Positions 1 to 10,370 of a stretch of 64,000 nucleotides of DNA are shown piece after piece (position 1 is the first letter of the stretch; every line of letters begins with the position of its first letter). This stretch comes from Otatea glauca (Eukaryota; Streptophyta; Magnoliopsida; Poales; Poaceae), in contig CM070723.1 of the NCBI GenBank assembly GCA_036346275.1, forward strand, positions 28,526,176 through 28,590,175, in the 5' to 3' direction. The position numbers and the translations under genes are program-made. The notes below the pieces were generated by a model. It was given only the letters and a program-made list of their open reading frames with translations. It was not told where the DNA came from and did no database searches.

Positions 1-92
1 AGTTTGTCAAAGATAAGGTCCTGAATGATGTGTGGTGGGATAAGGTGCAATACATTTTTGATTTCACTGAGCCTATCTATTCTATGGCACTA
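1..92 (+). pseudogene. hAT transposase fragment, upstream of the insertion
   Basis: Reading from base 3, about 30 codons are open and end at the insertion near 92. The peptide includes VLNDVWWDKVQYIF and FTEPIYSM. These match the DUF659/ribonuclease H-like core of plant hAT transposases, just before the segment that normally continues as DTDKP-C-HL-YE-WD. That continuation resumes at about 4700 as VDTGKPCIHLIYEMWD, so the two parts belong to one gene. The N-terminal BED finger and the first catalytic part are outside the window. Confidence 0.75.
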
Positions 93-552
93 AAAGATCG
101 AGATGGCGATCAGAGGGGGGTGAATGATCCTAAATTAAAATATATCCCCTAAGGAAGATCATAAATGCAGATTTTTCACCCAAAGAAACCAAGCCGAAAC
201 CCTTAGATACCAAATGGAAGCGAAAGGGTCAATTTTCACAAAAATCAGCCTGAGGTCGGTGCTACTGCACTCTGGGGCTGGTACTATCATGTTACTGTAG
301 CTAAAGTAAAATCTGGCATATGAACAGCGTTTTCATCACGGATTCAAAAGGAAAATTGATGAATCTTTTGATCCATTGATCCAAATTCAATGAAACTTGG
401 TAGATATGGTCCTCGGGATGTCAAGAACTTATTCCAACCTTCAATCCAAGGGATTGACGTCAAAGTTTCGACCTTTTTGCCCGGGAAGGAAGAACGCACC
501 AAGTTTCGACAAAAATCGAAAGAACTTCGACCAAGGCTTGTTCGTGTGGTTT

Positions 553-3500
553 TGTAACATTCCAAAATTTGAGTTCTAGAATGTTTAAATTTGAAAATGA
601 ACCATTTGCATTTTCCCAGATTAATCAAAGCTTAATTTACATTTTATATTTATGAAATGATTTAATTTGACTAATCTATTCATCAAATAAAAGATTTTCT
701 GTATTTTTGGAGATTTTTCTGAATTTATTTTTTATTTATTTGAATTTATTTGCTTTTAATCGGATTTCTGGAATTTATTAAATTCGGAAAATGTTTTTAT
801 TTCGAAAATCCTTCGCGGGCCGTTTCTTCCGCGGCCCATCCCTATTCCGTGTCCAGCCCGCTTCGCCCGCTCGCGTTGCTCGGCCCATTCCCTTCGCTCG
901 GCCCGCTTCACGCGTCGGCCCAGCCCGCTGCCGAAAACCCTAGCACTGTGGGTGTTACATCTTTATCTGGCGGTCGAGATTTGCCCGTGTGGCCACGCGC
1001 GTGTGAGCCGTTCGATCCTCACCGCGTGTGTGGCTGGGATGTAGCCGCGTCGCCGCCGTCGCCGAAACCCTAACCGCGTCTGCGCCAATTTTGGCGTCCG
1101 TGCCGCGCGCCTCCTGAGGCTATTTATGTCCCGCCGCACCCAGCCCGAGGTTCGCCTCGTTGCGCCCCTTCTTTTGCCCTAACCCTTGCTACCCGACACA
1201 CCGCCGTCTTCTCGTGTGAGCTCGCCGAAGTTCTCCGTCGTGCCCGTGCGCTTCTCCGTTGTTTTTTCTTCCAAGCCAGTGAGTCTCCGCTGTCGTCGCT
1301 TGCACCTCCGGTCTCCCCGCGTTGCCCTCTTTCTTTTGCCCCTAGCCCCGTGTCGATCCGTCGCGTTTTGCGCCTCGGCCGTGTCTTCTTCTCCTCCGGC
1401 ATTGCCGCGCCAGCGCCGCCGCCATCGCCCTCGCCGTGAAGCTGTGGTCGTCCGATCGCCCACCAGCGCATCCGATCGCGCCACGCTGCGTACCGCCGCG
1501 CCTCGCTTCCTCATTGCTCGATCCGCCTCGGCCGTTGGATGCGCGCCGCGTGGGCGGGCCCGACGAGCCGCGTCGCCTCGCCTCTGCCGCGTCGTGTCGC
1601 CTGCGTTCTAGCGCCGCGCGTCGGTAGCCACCGTGGTCGCCACATCGCTTATACGCCGCGTGGCCGCCACGTCGTGGTCCGCCACATCTAAGATCTCCTC
1701 CTCGGTGGGCGCGATCCACCGTGAACAATGCCGACATGTGGGCCCCACATGTCAGTCGGCTTTTGTTTTCTTTTCTGATTTTCCAAAAAAATCCAGAAAT
1801 TCCATCCAATCACGTCTCGCCACGTGTCAGCCTTTCTGATTTTCGGAATTTCTGATCTAGGAATCTTCCAGGAGCCCGTTCTCCTTCGTTCTAGCTCCGA
1901 TTCCAGTGATTCAAATTTCTAAATTCATCTAAATTCAGGATCTATCTTCTAGTATCATTCTTGTTAATTTTTGAATTTTGTTTGAATTTGTTTTATTTAT
2001 TTGCTCTCGTTTCGCGTATAGACGACGCAACCGAAGTTCAAGCGAATCAACAGTCGGAGATAGAACCAGCAAGAGGAAGCGAAGGCAAGTCTTCCTTGAA
2101 CATATTGATCCCAAATTTTATAAAAAGGCCTATGTTGTTTTTAAATTATGGATGCTTACTTTTGCAATGTACTTTAAATATAGTTTTAGAGTATAGTTAA
2201 ATACCAGATTTTTTGTTATTACCCTCATTGGTATTGATCATGTCAAACCTTTGTCACCCTAGGTGATACTAGATATTTTATTTGGTGATAACCAGTAGAA
2301 TAGCATGTGACGGTAGAACTGCTTAGTCCAGCTTAAACGTTTCGGTATTATGCCAGTATGGGAATCATTTCAAACATTGTTGAATCTTATTTGTAAAGTC
2401 GCAGCAATTGGTGTTGCTGCTGTTATTTAAATAAAATAAAGTGAAAAATATTGTTAAGACCAGGGCGGATGGATGTTTGGCGGGTGCAAAAAGCACGAGA
2501 CCTTGGTATGTGAATGTTCCGCCCTAGTCAATTAAGGACTGAAGCATGTGTTATCATGGACCAAGCACTACCATACAACCACAAGTCTATATGGGTACGG
2601 CCTGACTAAATAATTTGAGCGTCTCATTATTAGCTTCGCCAGTTGGTGAGTGCCAAATGTTGGCAGGCGCAAGAGGGGGCTTCTGTACTGGGCAGCTAGA
2701 ACCCTAACAGCGGTGAAACCTTAGCGGACGATGTTAATAGTGAGGTTGTACATTGTAAATGCCTTGTCATGATCTCTCTGCCGACACACCAAAGTAAGTG
2801 TGTTGATAGCTTGGCAACAAGAGTCGATCATGTCTTGTGGGTAAAGTGTACATACTCTGCAGAGTTAAAACTACTTAAGTAGCCGTGCGCATGGTCAAGG
2901 CAGGCAAGGTATGCTTGCGCATTGTAGATTTCATGGTTTTGCTTTAAAGGAAAATGGTGGTTTGGGAATCCGAGAGCAGATGGAACTCTCGGGTTATGGT
3001 TTGGCGGATGGAGCCAGTCACGTAGATGGAACCTGCTCAGTTGACATATCAAATTCAATTACTCTGCTATTACCTTTTTGTCAAATGATGCTTTGTGAAA
3101 TTACTATTGGTATTTACAGTTAAACTTTGCGTTATGCTAAAAGAGCCATATTATGCCTTCAATTGTTTAGCCTTGCATATAGTTAACATGCATTATGTTT
3201 CTAAGACTTGCGGAGTACATTTTGTGCTCACCCTTGCAACATCCCCAACCTTCCACAGAGGAGTTCGCAGAAGCTGAAGGTGACTACGATTTCTACGCTT
3301 GTGGTTACGATGAAGGTGATCCGGAATGCTAGGACGCGAACCCCAGTCGATTGCCAGTTGGGCAAATGGATGGGCTTATCCTGCTTTTGTTATTTCGTTT
3401 GCGCTGTTTTTTATTGAACTCAGGCTATGATGCTACTCATTTGTAATAATTGGCCATAAGGCTAATACTCTTTTTCTTAATTAATATTATATGTTTCGTG

Positions 3501-3604
3501 ATATGGATGTGTTGTCGTCATTGTTTCCACTGTGTGTACTAGCTTTTCCTGAACTAGCACAGGTTATACACAGAGGGTTCGGATTCAGAAATCCGGTCCC
3601 GACA
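553..3604 (+). mobile_element. Solo LTR, Ty3/gypsy Tekay/RIRE3-like, 3.05 kb
   Basis: It begins TGTAACATTCCAAAA and ends CCGGTCCCGACA (TG..CA). It is flanked by GTTT at 549-552 and 3605-3608, which fits a short target duplication. The same sequence recurs at 53796-56676 and, inverted, at 46814-50031. No gag-pol sequence accompanies it, so I read it as a solo LTR left by LTR-LTR recombination. A GC-rich leader (about 820-1700) follows the TATTTAT stretch near 1120 and resembles an LTR transcription start region. The long LTR beginning TGTAACATCC recalls Tekay-lineage chromoviruses such as RIRE3; that assignment is from memory. Confidence 0.75.
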
Positions 3605-4061
3605 GTTTTGATGATCAAAGTGATCTTGAATGACTTTTCACACGTCCCAGCAAGCAAGATAACTAAAAAATACTCAAGGATACGCAATCTACAAGATCAA
3701 GAATTCAAGAACGCAAAAGATCAACTTCTTGCAACAAGAACGCATGGTTAGCCTAGATGATTGAAACGTGATTTCAAGAAAGAATCAATCATAAACCTCA
3801 CCAAAATATTCATAAGCAATTAGAAGGAGGGGAGGCAAATCCAAATTGCGTAAATGTAAATTGCAAGAAAGTAAATGCAGAATTTAAATTGCATAATTTA
3901 AATGCGTAATGTAAATGCGTAAAGGAAATGAAACATGAATATAAATGAAAAACATTTCATTTCTGGAAGGAGAGATTACAAAGCCTCACATTCATGTGGG
4001 CAAAGCTCAAAAAGAGCATCAAAAACCTCAAAACCTTCTAGAGGGGAAGGCTACCCCTCCA

Positions 4062-4074
4062 CCCCTATTTATAC
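4062..4074 (-). promoter_or_regulatory. Possible TATA box of unclassified repeat copy 1
   Basis: On the minus strand this reads GTATAAATAGGGG, a good plant TATA context. The matching position of copy 2 (14510-14522) keeps TATAAATAGAGG. Conservation between copies suggests that the element has a minus-strand promoter in its right third. No reading frame follows it, so any transcript would be non-coding. Confidence 0.3.
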
Positions 4075-4690
4075 AACTCTTGGACCACCTACCACCCTTG
4101 GATGAGCCTCTAAACCCTAGAGCATCCATCAAGGGCTAGGACTAACCCACTCAACTAGCCATGCAAGGGTTCACCCAAAACCCACAACACATAATAGGTT
4201 TTCTTGCACGGTTCTCAAAGCACACTAATTAGAGTCGCTAACCTATCAACTAGACCAAGATCCAATGGTCCTCATTGATCAACGCAGTGTCTAGCTAACA
4301 TCTCATCCGTTCCTTGTCTTCACGGCTTGCACGGACTCCGTCTCCGATCATCTTTCGGCGATCATCAACCGTTTGGACCTCCGACGATCCTCGTCTAGTC
4401 CAGGCCATCCTTCGCCTCACCATGACCTAGCACCATCGTCCTGCAACCATCAAAAACAAGGAAATACCTCACATAGCAATGTTCAATCATCACAAATGCT
4501 CACAATTAATTATGTCTCAATCATCAGTCGGTTCTACCACCAGCCACAGGCCGGTAGTACCGCAAGAAGCTAACACAACTCAAATTTGCTTCCTTTTGAA
4601 TTCCAATTCAAATCAAACTCAAACCTGAGCACACATTGCTCAAATAAAGTCAAATACTCATCACAAACATGGATGGACCTCCACATAGTC

Positions 4691-5600
4691 CTTTAGACAC
4701 GTATAGTTGACACTGGCAAACCATGCATTCATTTGATCTATGAGATGTGGGATACAATGATTGAGAAGGTGAAAATTGTAATTTATCGCCCCGAAGTGAA
4801 AGAAGACAAAGAAGACTCTACTTTTACAATATTGTGCAAGAGATATTGGTGAGTCGATGGGAAAAAATCAAAACCCCTCACTAAATCCCAAGTGAGTTCA
4901 TTGGCCTTTTTAGTTTGTATTGCTTGCGGTTCTGTTCTTCATGATTTTTTGTTAGCTTGCTGAGATTTGTTCTTCATGAGTTTAGGTATTACGGTGAAAC
5001 TTGGCTTGCTGAGATTCCAAATCACCAAGCTCCTCATATGGATACCGAGACTTTTGAAATGAGAAATAAATGCTTTAGGAGGTTATTTTCCAGTAATGAA
5101 TTGCAAAATATCAAACATCAACTTGCTGATTTCTCTTTGTTTAGAGGTGGATTTAATTTCTTTGACTCAATTGAGGATAGACCCAAAGTAATGGTGGGGA
5201 ATTTACGGTAACTGTATTCCAGATTTGAGAAAATTGGCATTAAAATTACTTGGGCAGCCAACATCTTCTTGTGCTGAAAGAAACTGGAGTACATATGGTT
5301 TGATCAATAGTTCAACAAGAAATAGGTTCTATATTTACCTTCTTTTCTTAATTTATTATCTTTTACCACCTTCATGGAATTTGATTGCAATTGTATTGTT
5401 GTAGGCTAAACCCTGGACATGCTGAGGATCTCGTATTTGTGCACCACAAGTTACACCTTCTTTCAAGGAAATCCGAAGTGATGCATCATAACCATGCACA
5501 AAAAAATCAAAATTTCCTATCATGGTTTGTTGCATTTTTCATTCGGTTTAAACTTGCCGGTCAGCGTTTTATCAGGACAGTAGCAATGTTTGAATTTTAA
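4691..5600 (+). pseudogene. hAT transposase, C-terminal half with dimerization domain
   Basis: The coding sequence resumes with VDTGKPCIHLIYEMWD (about 4708-4755). A lost base shifts the frame near 4820. A GTGAGT..TTTAG intron (about 4891-4985) follows, then an exon with YYGETWLAEIPNHQAPHMD (4985-5210). A second lost base near 5196 precedes the hAT C-terminal dimerization domain, recognisable as CIPDLRKLALKLLGQPTSSS and CAERNWSTYGL (5210-5325). A further intron ends at TTGTAG (5404), followed by LNPGHAEDLVFVHHKLHLL. The splice signals are still recognisable, so decay looks moderate. Confidence 0.75.
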
Positions 5601-6008
5601 AAAATTCCTCAGACTTGACAATCATCTGAAATTTTTATGGGAATATAATTGATGTGTCAGTAATCTCTAAAACAAATTTCAAAATATTTTGACATCTTTG
5701 AGCTATTTTTCGCTCGGTGCAAATTCACCAAAATCTCGACAAATCTCGCCATGATTTTGGGAATTCCGCCCAAAATTTCGGTTTTCTTGGTGCAAAAAAA
5801 AATAGATTTGAATTTTTTTTGTATTTTGTTTGGGATTTGTCCAAAATTCCGAGATCTTGGCAAGATTTCGGCCACCTCTAAGATGTCATACGAAAATGAG
5901 ATTTCAAACCTTGCGAGTAGCAATAGTTGCTATCTCCTGCATAATGACAGCAAGGAAACAGAAGGAGAAATTGAAAAAAAAATTGAGATTTTTCAAGTTT
6001 TCTTCAAC

Positions 6009-7350
6009 ATGGCGACTCTGAAGTACGACCTTCCGCTACTGGATCGAGACATAAGATTTTCTCTTTGGCAAGTCAAGATGTGGGCTGTTCTTGCACAGCT
6101 CGATTTGGATGAAGCTTTTTTGGGGATTGATAAGATGCCCACTGCATGGTCTCTAGAGGAGAAGCAACGTAAAAATCGTAAGGCCCTATCACAGATCCAT
6201 CTTCATTTATCAAATAATATTCTGCAGGAGGTTTTGAAGGAGCTGCCTTATGGTTGAAGCTGGAGCAGATTTGTATGACCAAAGATCTGACTAGCAAGAT
6301 GCATTTGAAGCAAAAACTTTATTCGCACAAGATGACGGAATGCGGGTTATTATTGAACCCCTGATAGTATTCGAAGTAGTGTCGGATCTCGAGTATATGG
6401 AGGTAAAATATGATGATGAAGATTTGGGTTTTATTCTTTTATGCTCGTTGCCTAGTTCATACTCTACATTTAGAGATACAATACTATATAGCCGAGATAC
6501 TCTTACACTTAATGAAGTGTACGGAGCACTGCATGCGAAGAAAAAGATGAAACTCATGGTTCCGAATGAAAGTTCAAGTAAACATGCAGAAGGCCTAATT
6601 GTCTGTGGTAGACAACAGAAGAGGAGTTTAAACAGTGAATCAAAAGGCAAAAGCCCGAGCAAAAATTACAGAGGTACGTCAAAATCCAAAGGAAGGTACA
6701 AGTCGTGCAAGTTTTGCAAGAAAGGTGAACACGATATATCTGAGTGCGTATGGGTAAAGAAAAAAGAGAAAAGGAATAATAATTTCAAAAAGGATCAACA
6801 AGAGGATGAAGCCAAAGCCACCATTGTTACTAAGCAAGATTCTGATGGTGATGTTCTCGTTGCCTTTGCCGGTGATTCTAAAAGTGGCAACGAGTGGATT
6901 CTTGATTCAGCCTGCACCTTCCACATGAGCCCGAACCGTGAGTGGTTCGTTGAATATGAATCTGTGCCAAGTGGATCCGTGTTGATGGGAGATAATACAC
7001 CATGCAAGAATGCAGGCATAGGTTCTATCCAGATCAAGATGTTTGATGGCACCGTTAGAACTTTGCCATATGTTCGACATATCTCAAATTTACAGAGAAG
7101 TCTTATCTCGCTAAATACTCTTGATGCTAAAGGGTACAAATATTCAGGTAGAGATGGAGTTTTGAAGGTCTCCAAATGCTCTCTTGTTGTGATGAAGAGT
7201 GATTTGAAGGCTGCCAACCTATATCATCTACGGGCACTACAATTTCAGGTAATGTTGCTATTGCCTCAAACAAATCATCTGATTCTGATGCTACTAATCT
7301 TTGGTATATGCGTCTGTGGCATATGAATGAAATTGGCATGATGGAGTTAT
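6009..7350 (+). pseudogene. Copia gag, zinc knuckle and protease, 5' part of polyprotein
   Basis: The start is the ATG at 6009 (MATLKYDLPLLDRD). The gag region carries FSLWQVKMWAVLAQLDLDEAF and LHLSNNILQEVLKELPYG. A frameshift follows at about 6250, and the frame is recovered by about 6390 (EVKYDDEDLGF; LYSRDTLTLNEVYGALHAKK). A CX2CX4HX4C zinc knuckle, CKFCKKGEHDISEC, lies at about 6706-6750. The protease is seen as WILDSACTFHMSPNREWF (6895-6950), with DSA in place of the commoner DSG. The GAG-pre-integrase start (LYHLRALQ, then WHMNEIGMMEL) runs into the insertion at 7350, where the frame is cut. It encodes capsid and processing functions of a retroelement, now broken. Confidence 0.85.
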
Positions 7351-7418
7351 GCTAAGATCGAAATGGCGATCAGAGGGGGGGTGAATGATCCCAAATAAAA
7401 ATTTTCCCCCACTCAAAG

Positions 7419-7441
7419 TAGGGGTGCAAACGGAGCGGATA
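7419..7441 (+). repeat. Left terminal inverted repeat of the 6.1 kb hAT
   Basis: TAGGGGTGCAAACGGAGCGG plus three further bases. It is a perfect inverted match to 13481-13503 and is preceded by the ACTCAAAG target duplication. Confidence 0.95.
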
Positions 7442-7645
7442 GTTCCCGACCGACCGTCCGTCCGAATAAATTTGGATAGTAATTCGGAGCGTAAATTCGG
7501 ATATCCGGGTTTTTTTTCGGATATCGGATACGGATTCGGATAGTTTTTTTCGGATATGGATACGGATACGGAATAAAAGTATCCGTCGGATTCGGATATA
7601 TCCGGAAATAAATTCGGAGCTATCCGTTTTCTATCCGAATCTCTA
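7442..7645. repeat. Left subterminal CGGATA motif cluster of the hAT
   Basis: About fifteen copies of CGGAT/ATCCG-type hexamers in both orientations occur within 200 bases, e.g. GGATACGGATACGG near 7560. Subterminal motif arrays are the usual binding sites of hAT transposases; the function here is inferred from position. Confidence 0.7.
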
Positions 7646-7679
7646 TCCGTCAAAACTCAAAAGCCTAACCGGCTGACCC

Positions 7680-8100
7680 AAAGCGCCAAGCGGAGCCCAT
7701 CAGCCCAACCCCCGAACTCCCATCTCCTACTCGCCCGAAAGTTCTGGACTCCTCTCTCGCCGCATTCGCATGGTCTCCATCATGCCCTAGCCAGCCGCCG
7801 CCGAGCCCTTCGCCTCTCGTCGCTCGCGGTCCTCCACGCCGCACTCGGTCCCCACTCCCCACTTCTCGCTGGCGCTCTCGGTCCCGCGCCCCTGCTCAAA
7901 TCTCCATGCCCTAGCCAGCCGCCGCTGCTTCGGGAGGTTAGCCGGTGGCCAGGACTCTTCGTCGCCAGTCCCCTCCACGTCGTTGTCTTGGTCTCCACTT
8001 CTCACGGAGTTGCTCTACTCATCCTGCGCCCCTCGCGGTCCCACATCGCCTCGTCGCGGAGTTGCCCGTCGGCAAACCGCAACCTCGCGGACCCGTGGAG
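7680..8100 (+). promoter_or_regulatory. GC-rich leader exon of the hAT transcription unit
   Basis: This is a CpG-rich, pyrimidine-rich stretch without a conserved frame. It ends in a strong splice donor, GTGGAG|GTAAGAAATT, at 8100/8101. The first transposase ATG is at 10371, so I read this as a 5' untranslated exon followed by a 2.27 kb intron (8101-10370). The captured TBC exons lie inside that intron. No convincing TATA box was seen upstream. Confidence 0.45.
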
Positions 8101-9420
8101 GTAAGAAATTCTTACAAGTCATTTGTTATGATTTGCTTCTGATTTGGATTTGCACAGATGTGATGTGAGCCTTCCCCAAATAAAAATGCTAAGCATCCGG
8201 ACTGTGAGCCCAAAAGTATTTTCCCCAAAGTAAGATTAAGACATGCTGCTTACCAATGACCACAACATATGGCAATGCGATTGGGTGCATCAAATTGTTG
8301 AGTTGATCTTGTTATTCCAAATTTGGTTTGCATCAGTTTTTGGTTGTTTTCTGATTCTGTGTCGTAGAAGTTCAAGATTGCTTTCAGGTAATGTTACAGA
8401 TTTATGCCAGATTAGGAATAGTACATGGTCTCACAAATTGAGCATTGAAATAGTCCTGTGTGATTAAGCGACTGTGATCTTGACATCACGAGACAGACGT
8501 TTAACTTGCCTCTGATAATTGAGGTGCTATTGTGGAGTGTTGACGTCGGTGTCTGGTTAGAACGCGATGCACCGCATTACCGCAAATGCTAACATGGTAC
8601 ATAGATAGGATAACCCTAATTGGCTTTGACTAATGAGTGTGCAGGAGCCACTTGTTGGTTGACCTAGCAGTAAGGAAGTCCTGACTGCTATAGTCGGTTA
8701 GTCGCACTTGATTATGGGCAAACTATAAAAGATGCTCCTAATTAACCTAAACTCTCATTTTCTTTTTTCTTAAAAAGAAGTATGCTGGAGACGGTTTAAA
8801 TACTATGTTGGACTAGCTTGTTTTCAGGAAGATGCTGGTGGAAGGTAAGCAGATAGAAGAAATTGCCATCCCAATTTAAAAGCCAATATATTCCATTATC
8901 AGGAAGCAAAGTGTAAAAAAAATGATGAGCAAGCCATCATAGAGTAGTGATAGAAGCAGCATTGAGCCATGATATGTGGCATTTATTGTGGAGCTTCTCT
9001 ATGACATTTATAAAAGAAGGAAGTGTGCAAAGATTTCATGCAAGTAGACTCGCATTTTGCTTTGTATACTGTAATAGTTGATGCCTAATATAATTGCAAG
9101 GCCTTTTTCTCTTTATTATGATGTGGTCTAGCGCACTGGGCATGCAAGAAGCTAACTTCATTTTGAACCATACATGTATTGTCCTAGAGCTAATTAAGTC
9201 AGTTCTTTTAGACTAGTTTTTTATACTTGAAAAGAAAGGATAGTAGCCGGCTTTTAAAAGCATATTCCGGTTTGCATTATTAGCACTCCACTAAAAGTAT
9301 TGCTAGTTACTTTCAGCTCCTTTGGTTTTAACTTTTTATCATAACAATGCTTTCACATTTGGACATACATCACCCTTTATTTTACATTAGTAATCATGAT
9401 TCTGCTTATACCATGTGCAG

Positions 9421-9723
9421 AGTATCTCAGCCACACAAGCTAAAAGGTTCACCAAGTTTAGAGAAAGAAAAGGCCTTATTGACAAAGATGTGGTATGACT
9501 AACAGAATAAGTTTCCTCCTTTCCTTTCTACTGACCACTTCTTGTTTGTAATTCTGCATTGTACCATTTTAGCTTACATGTTGATGCTGTATTTTTTTCC
9601 TATTAAGGTGAGAACAGATGATCCATTTCCTACTACGAAGGAGATGACAATCGAAATGTTGTAGTTCTACGTGACATCCTGTTGACATATTCCTTCTATA
9701 ATTTTGACCTTGGTTATTGTCAG
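9421..9723 (+). pseudogene. Captured TBC (Rab-GAP) exons inside the hAT
   Basis: Exon A (9421-9492) has an AG acceptor (GTGCAG) and a GT donor (GTATGA), and reads SISATQAKRFTKFRERKG then LIDKDV. Exon B (9608-9723) lies between TATTAAG and GTAAGTG. It reads VRTD and, after one lost base near 9622, SYYEGDDNRNVVVLRDILLT then YSFYNFDLGYCQ. Together they give the two TBC-domain catalytic signatures: the arginine finger IxxDxxRT (I-D-K-D-V-V-R-T, spanning the exon junction) and the glutamine finger YxQ (YCQ). Plant TBC proteins activate Rab GTPase hydrolysis in membrane traffic. The 115 bp intron is retained, so the copy was made from DNA, not from spliced RNA. The rest of the TBC gene is absent, so this is a non-functional fragment. 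Confidence 0.85.
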
Positions 9724-10370
9724 GTAAGTGTGCGTCTTACATATTGCCCTGAATCTGCAATCCCTCAACGTCATGTAATAATAAAAGCTCAAAGCTGTCT
9801 GTCATTTAAGTGAGAAACAAAGTGTCCACTTGCTTGTTTCTACTATTTATCATGCTTGAAGATATGCTCATTTTCATGCTTGTTTAAGAAAGTGCATCAC
9901 ATACCCATACTGAATTATTAAGGTCCTGACAGATATTCATTCGTTTAGATACTTTAGTTTTAGATCTATCACTACTAGTATTAAAAGAGTTAGACATTCT
10001 ATCCTACGAGATGTTCACACCTACAAGTGTGGAATTTTCTTGGACAGTTGTCTATATCTCTGCTGTGTTGACTATGCAGCAGGTTCACATCGGTAGATTG
10101 GCTGTTTGGTAGTTTTCTTTTCTCAAGGGACTGTTTGGTAGCTGACAACTATGCTACATTGGCTGATACCGATACTGTCATATTAAGCATATTCTACATA
10201 ATTTCAGCAAAGGAAAGGGTTAGAAAAATGCCTAAGTATCCGATACTGTCATCCTGATTTTCATTTTTATTGTCCCTCTGTTTTCCATTAGCAAGCATGT
10301 ATTCCTATTTAGTGAACATTTATGTTTGTTTTGTTGCTATTTGCAACCTGAAGGGCATTAATAATTTGAG

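Larger units (their letters stand above)
93..4690. mobile_element. Unclassified repeat family, copy 1 (contains a solo LTR)
   Basis: The left end reads AAGATCGAGATGGCGATCAG followed by a G run and GTGAATGATCC. The right end reads CCTCCACATAGTCCTT. Both ends recur in copy 2 (7351-15135), and the left end recurs near 59264. The left end begins AAG(A/G)(T/C)C and the right end closes G(A/G)(T/C)CTT, giving inverted ends of only about 7 bases. Without the nested solo LTR the unit is about 1.54 kb and has no coding potential that I can see. The right 870 bases (3820-4690) align with 14260-15135. It splits a hAT transposase frame, so it is an insertion. The edges are uncertain by a few bases and I could not fix a target duplication. 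Confidence 0.65.
1..5880 (+). mobile_element. hAT transposon, right part, left end outside window
   Basis: Class II cut-and-paste element. The sequence shows hAT transposase segments at 1-92 and 4691-5600 and a right end reading GGCCACCTCTA at 5870-5880. Its reverse complement, TAGAGGTGGCCGAAAT, has the form of a hAT terminal inverted repeat. The 8 bases after it (5881-5888, AGATGTCA) should be the target duplication, but the left end is outside the window. Immediately downstream comes copia gag sequence with no copia 5' LTR, so I infer that this hAT sits inside the 5' part of that copia element. The element is itself split at 93-4690 by an unclassified repeat. Confidence 0.7.

Noticed and set aside
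1124..1809. Several long overlapping reading frames on both strands in a GC-rich stretch
   Set aside because: They lie in the leader zone of a solo LTR, overlap in opposite strands and show only Arg/Ser/Ala-rich sequence from CpG composition. The corresponding zones of the other two copies do not keep the frames.
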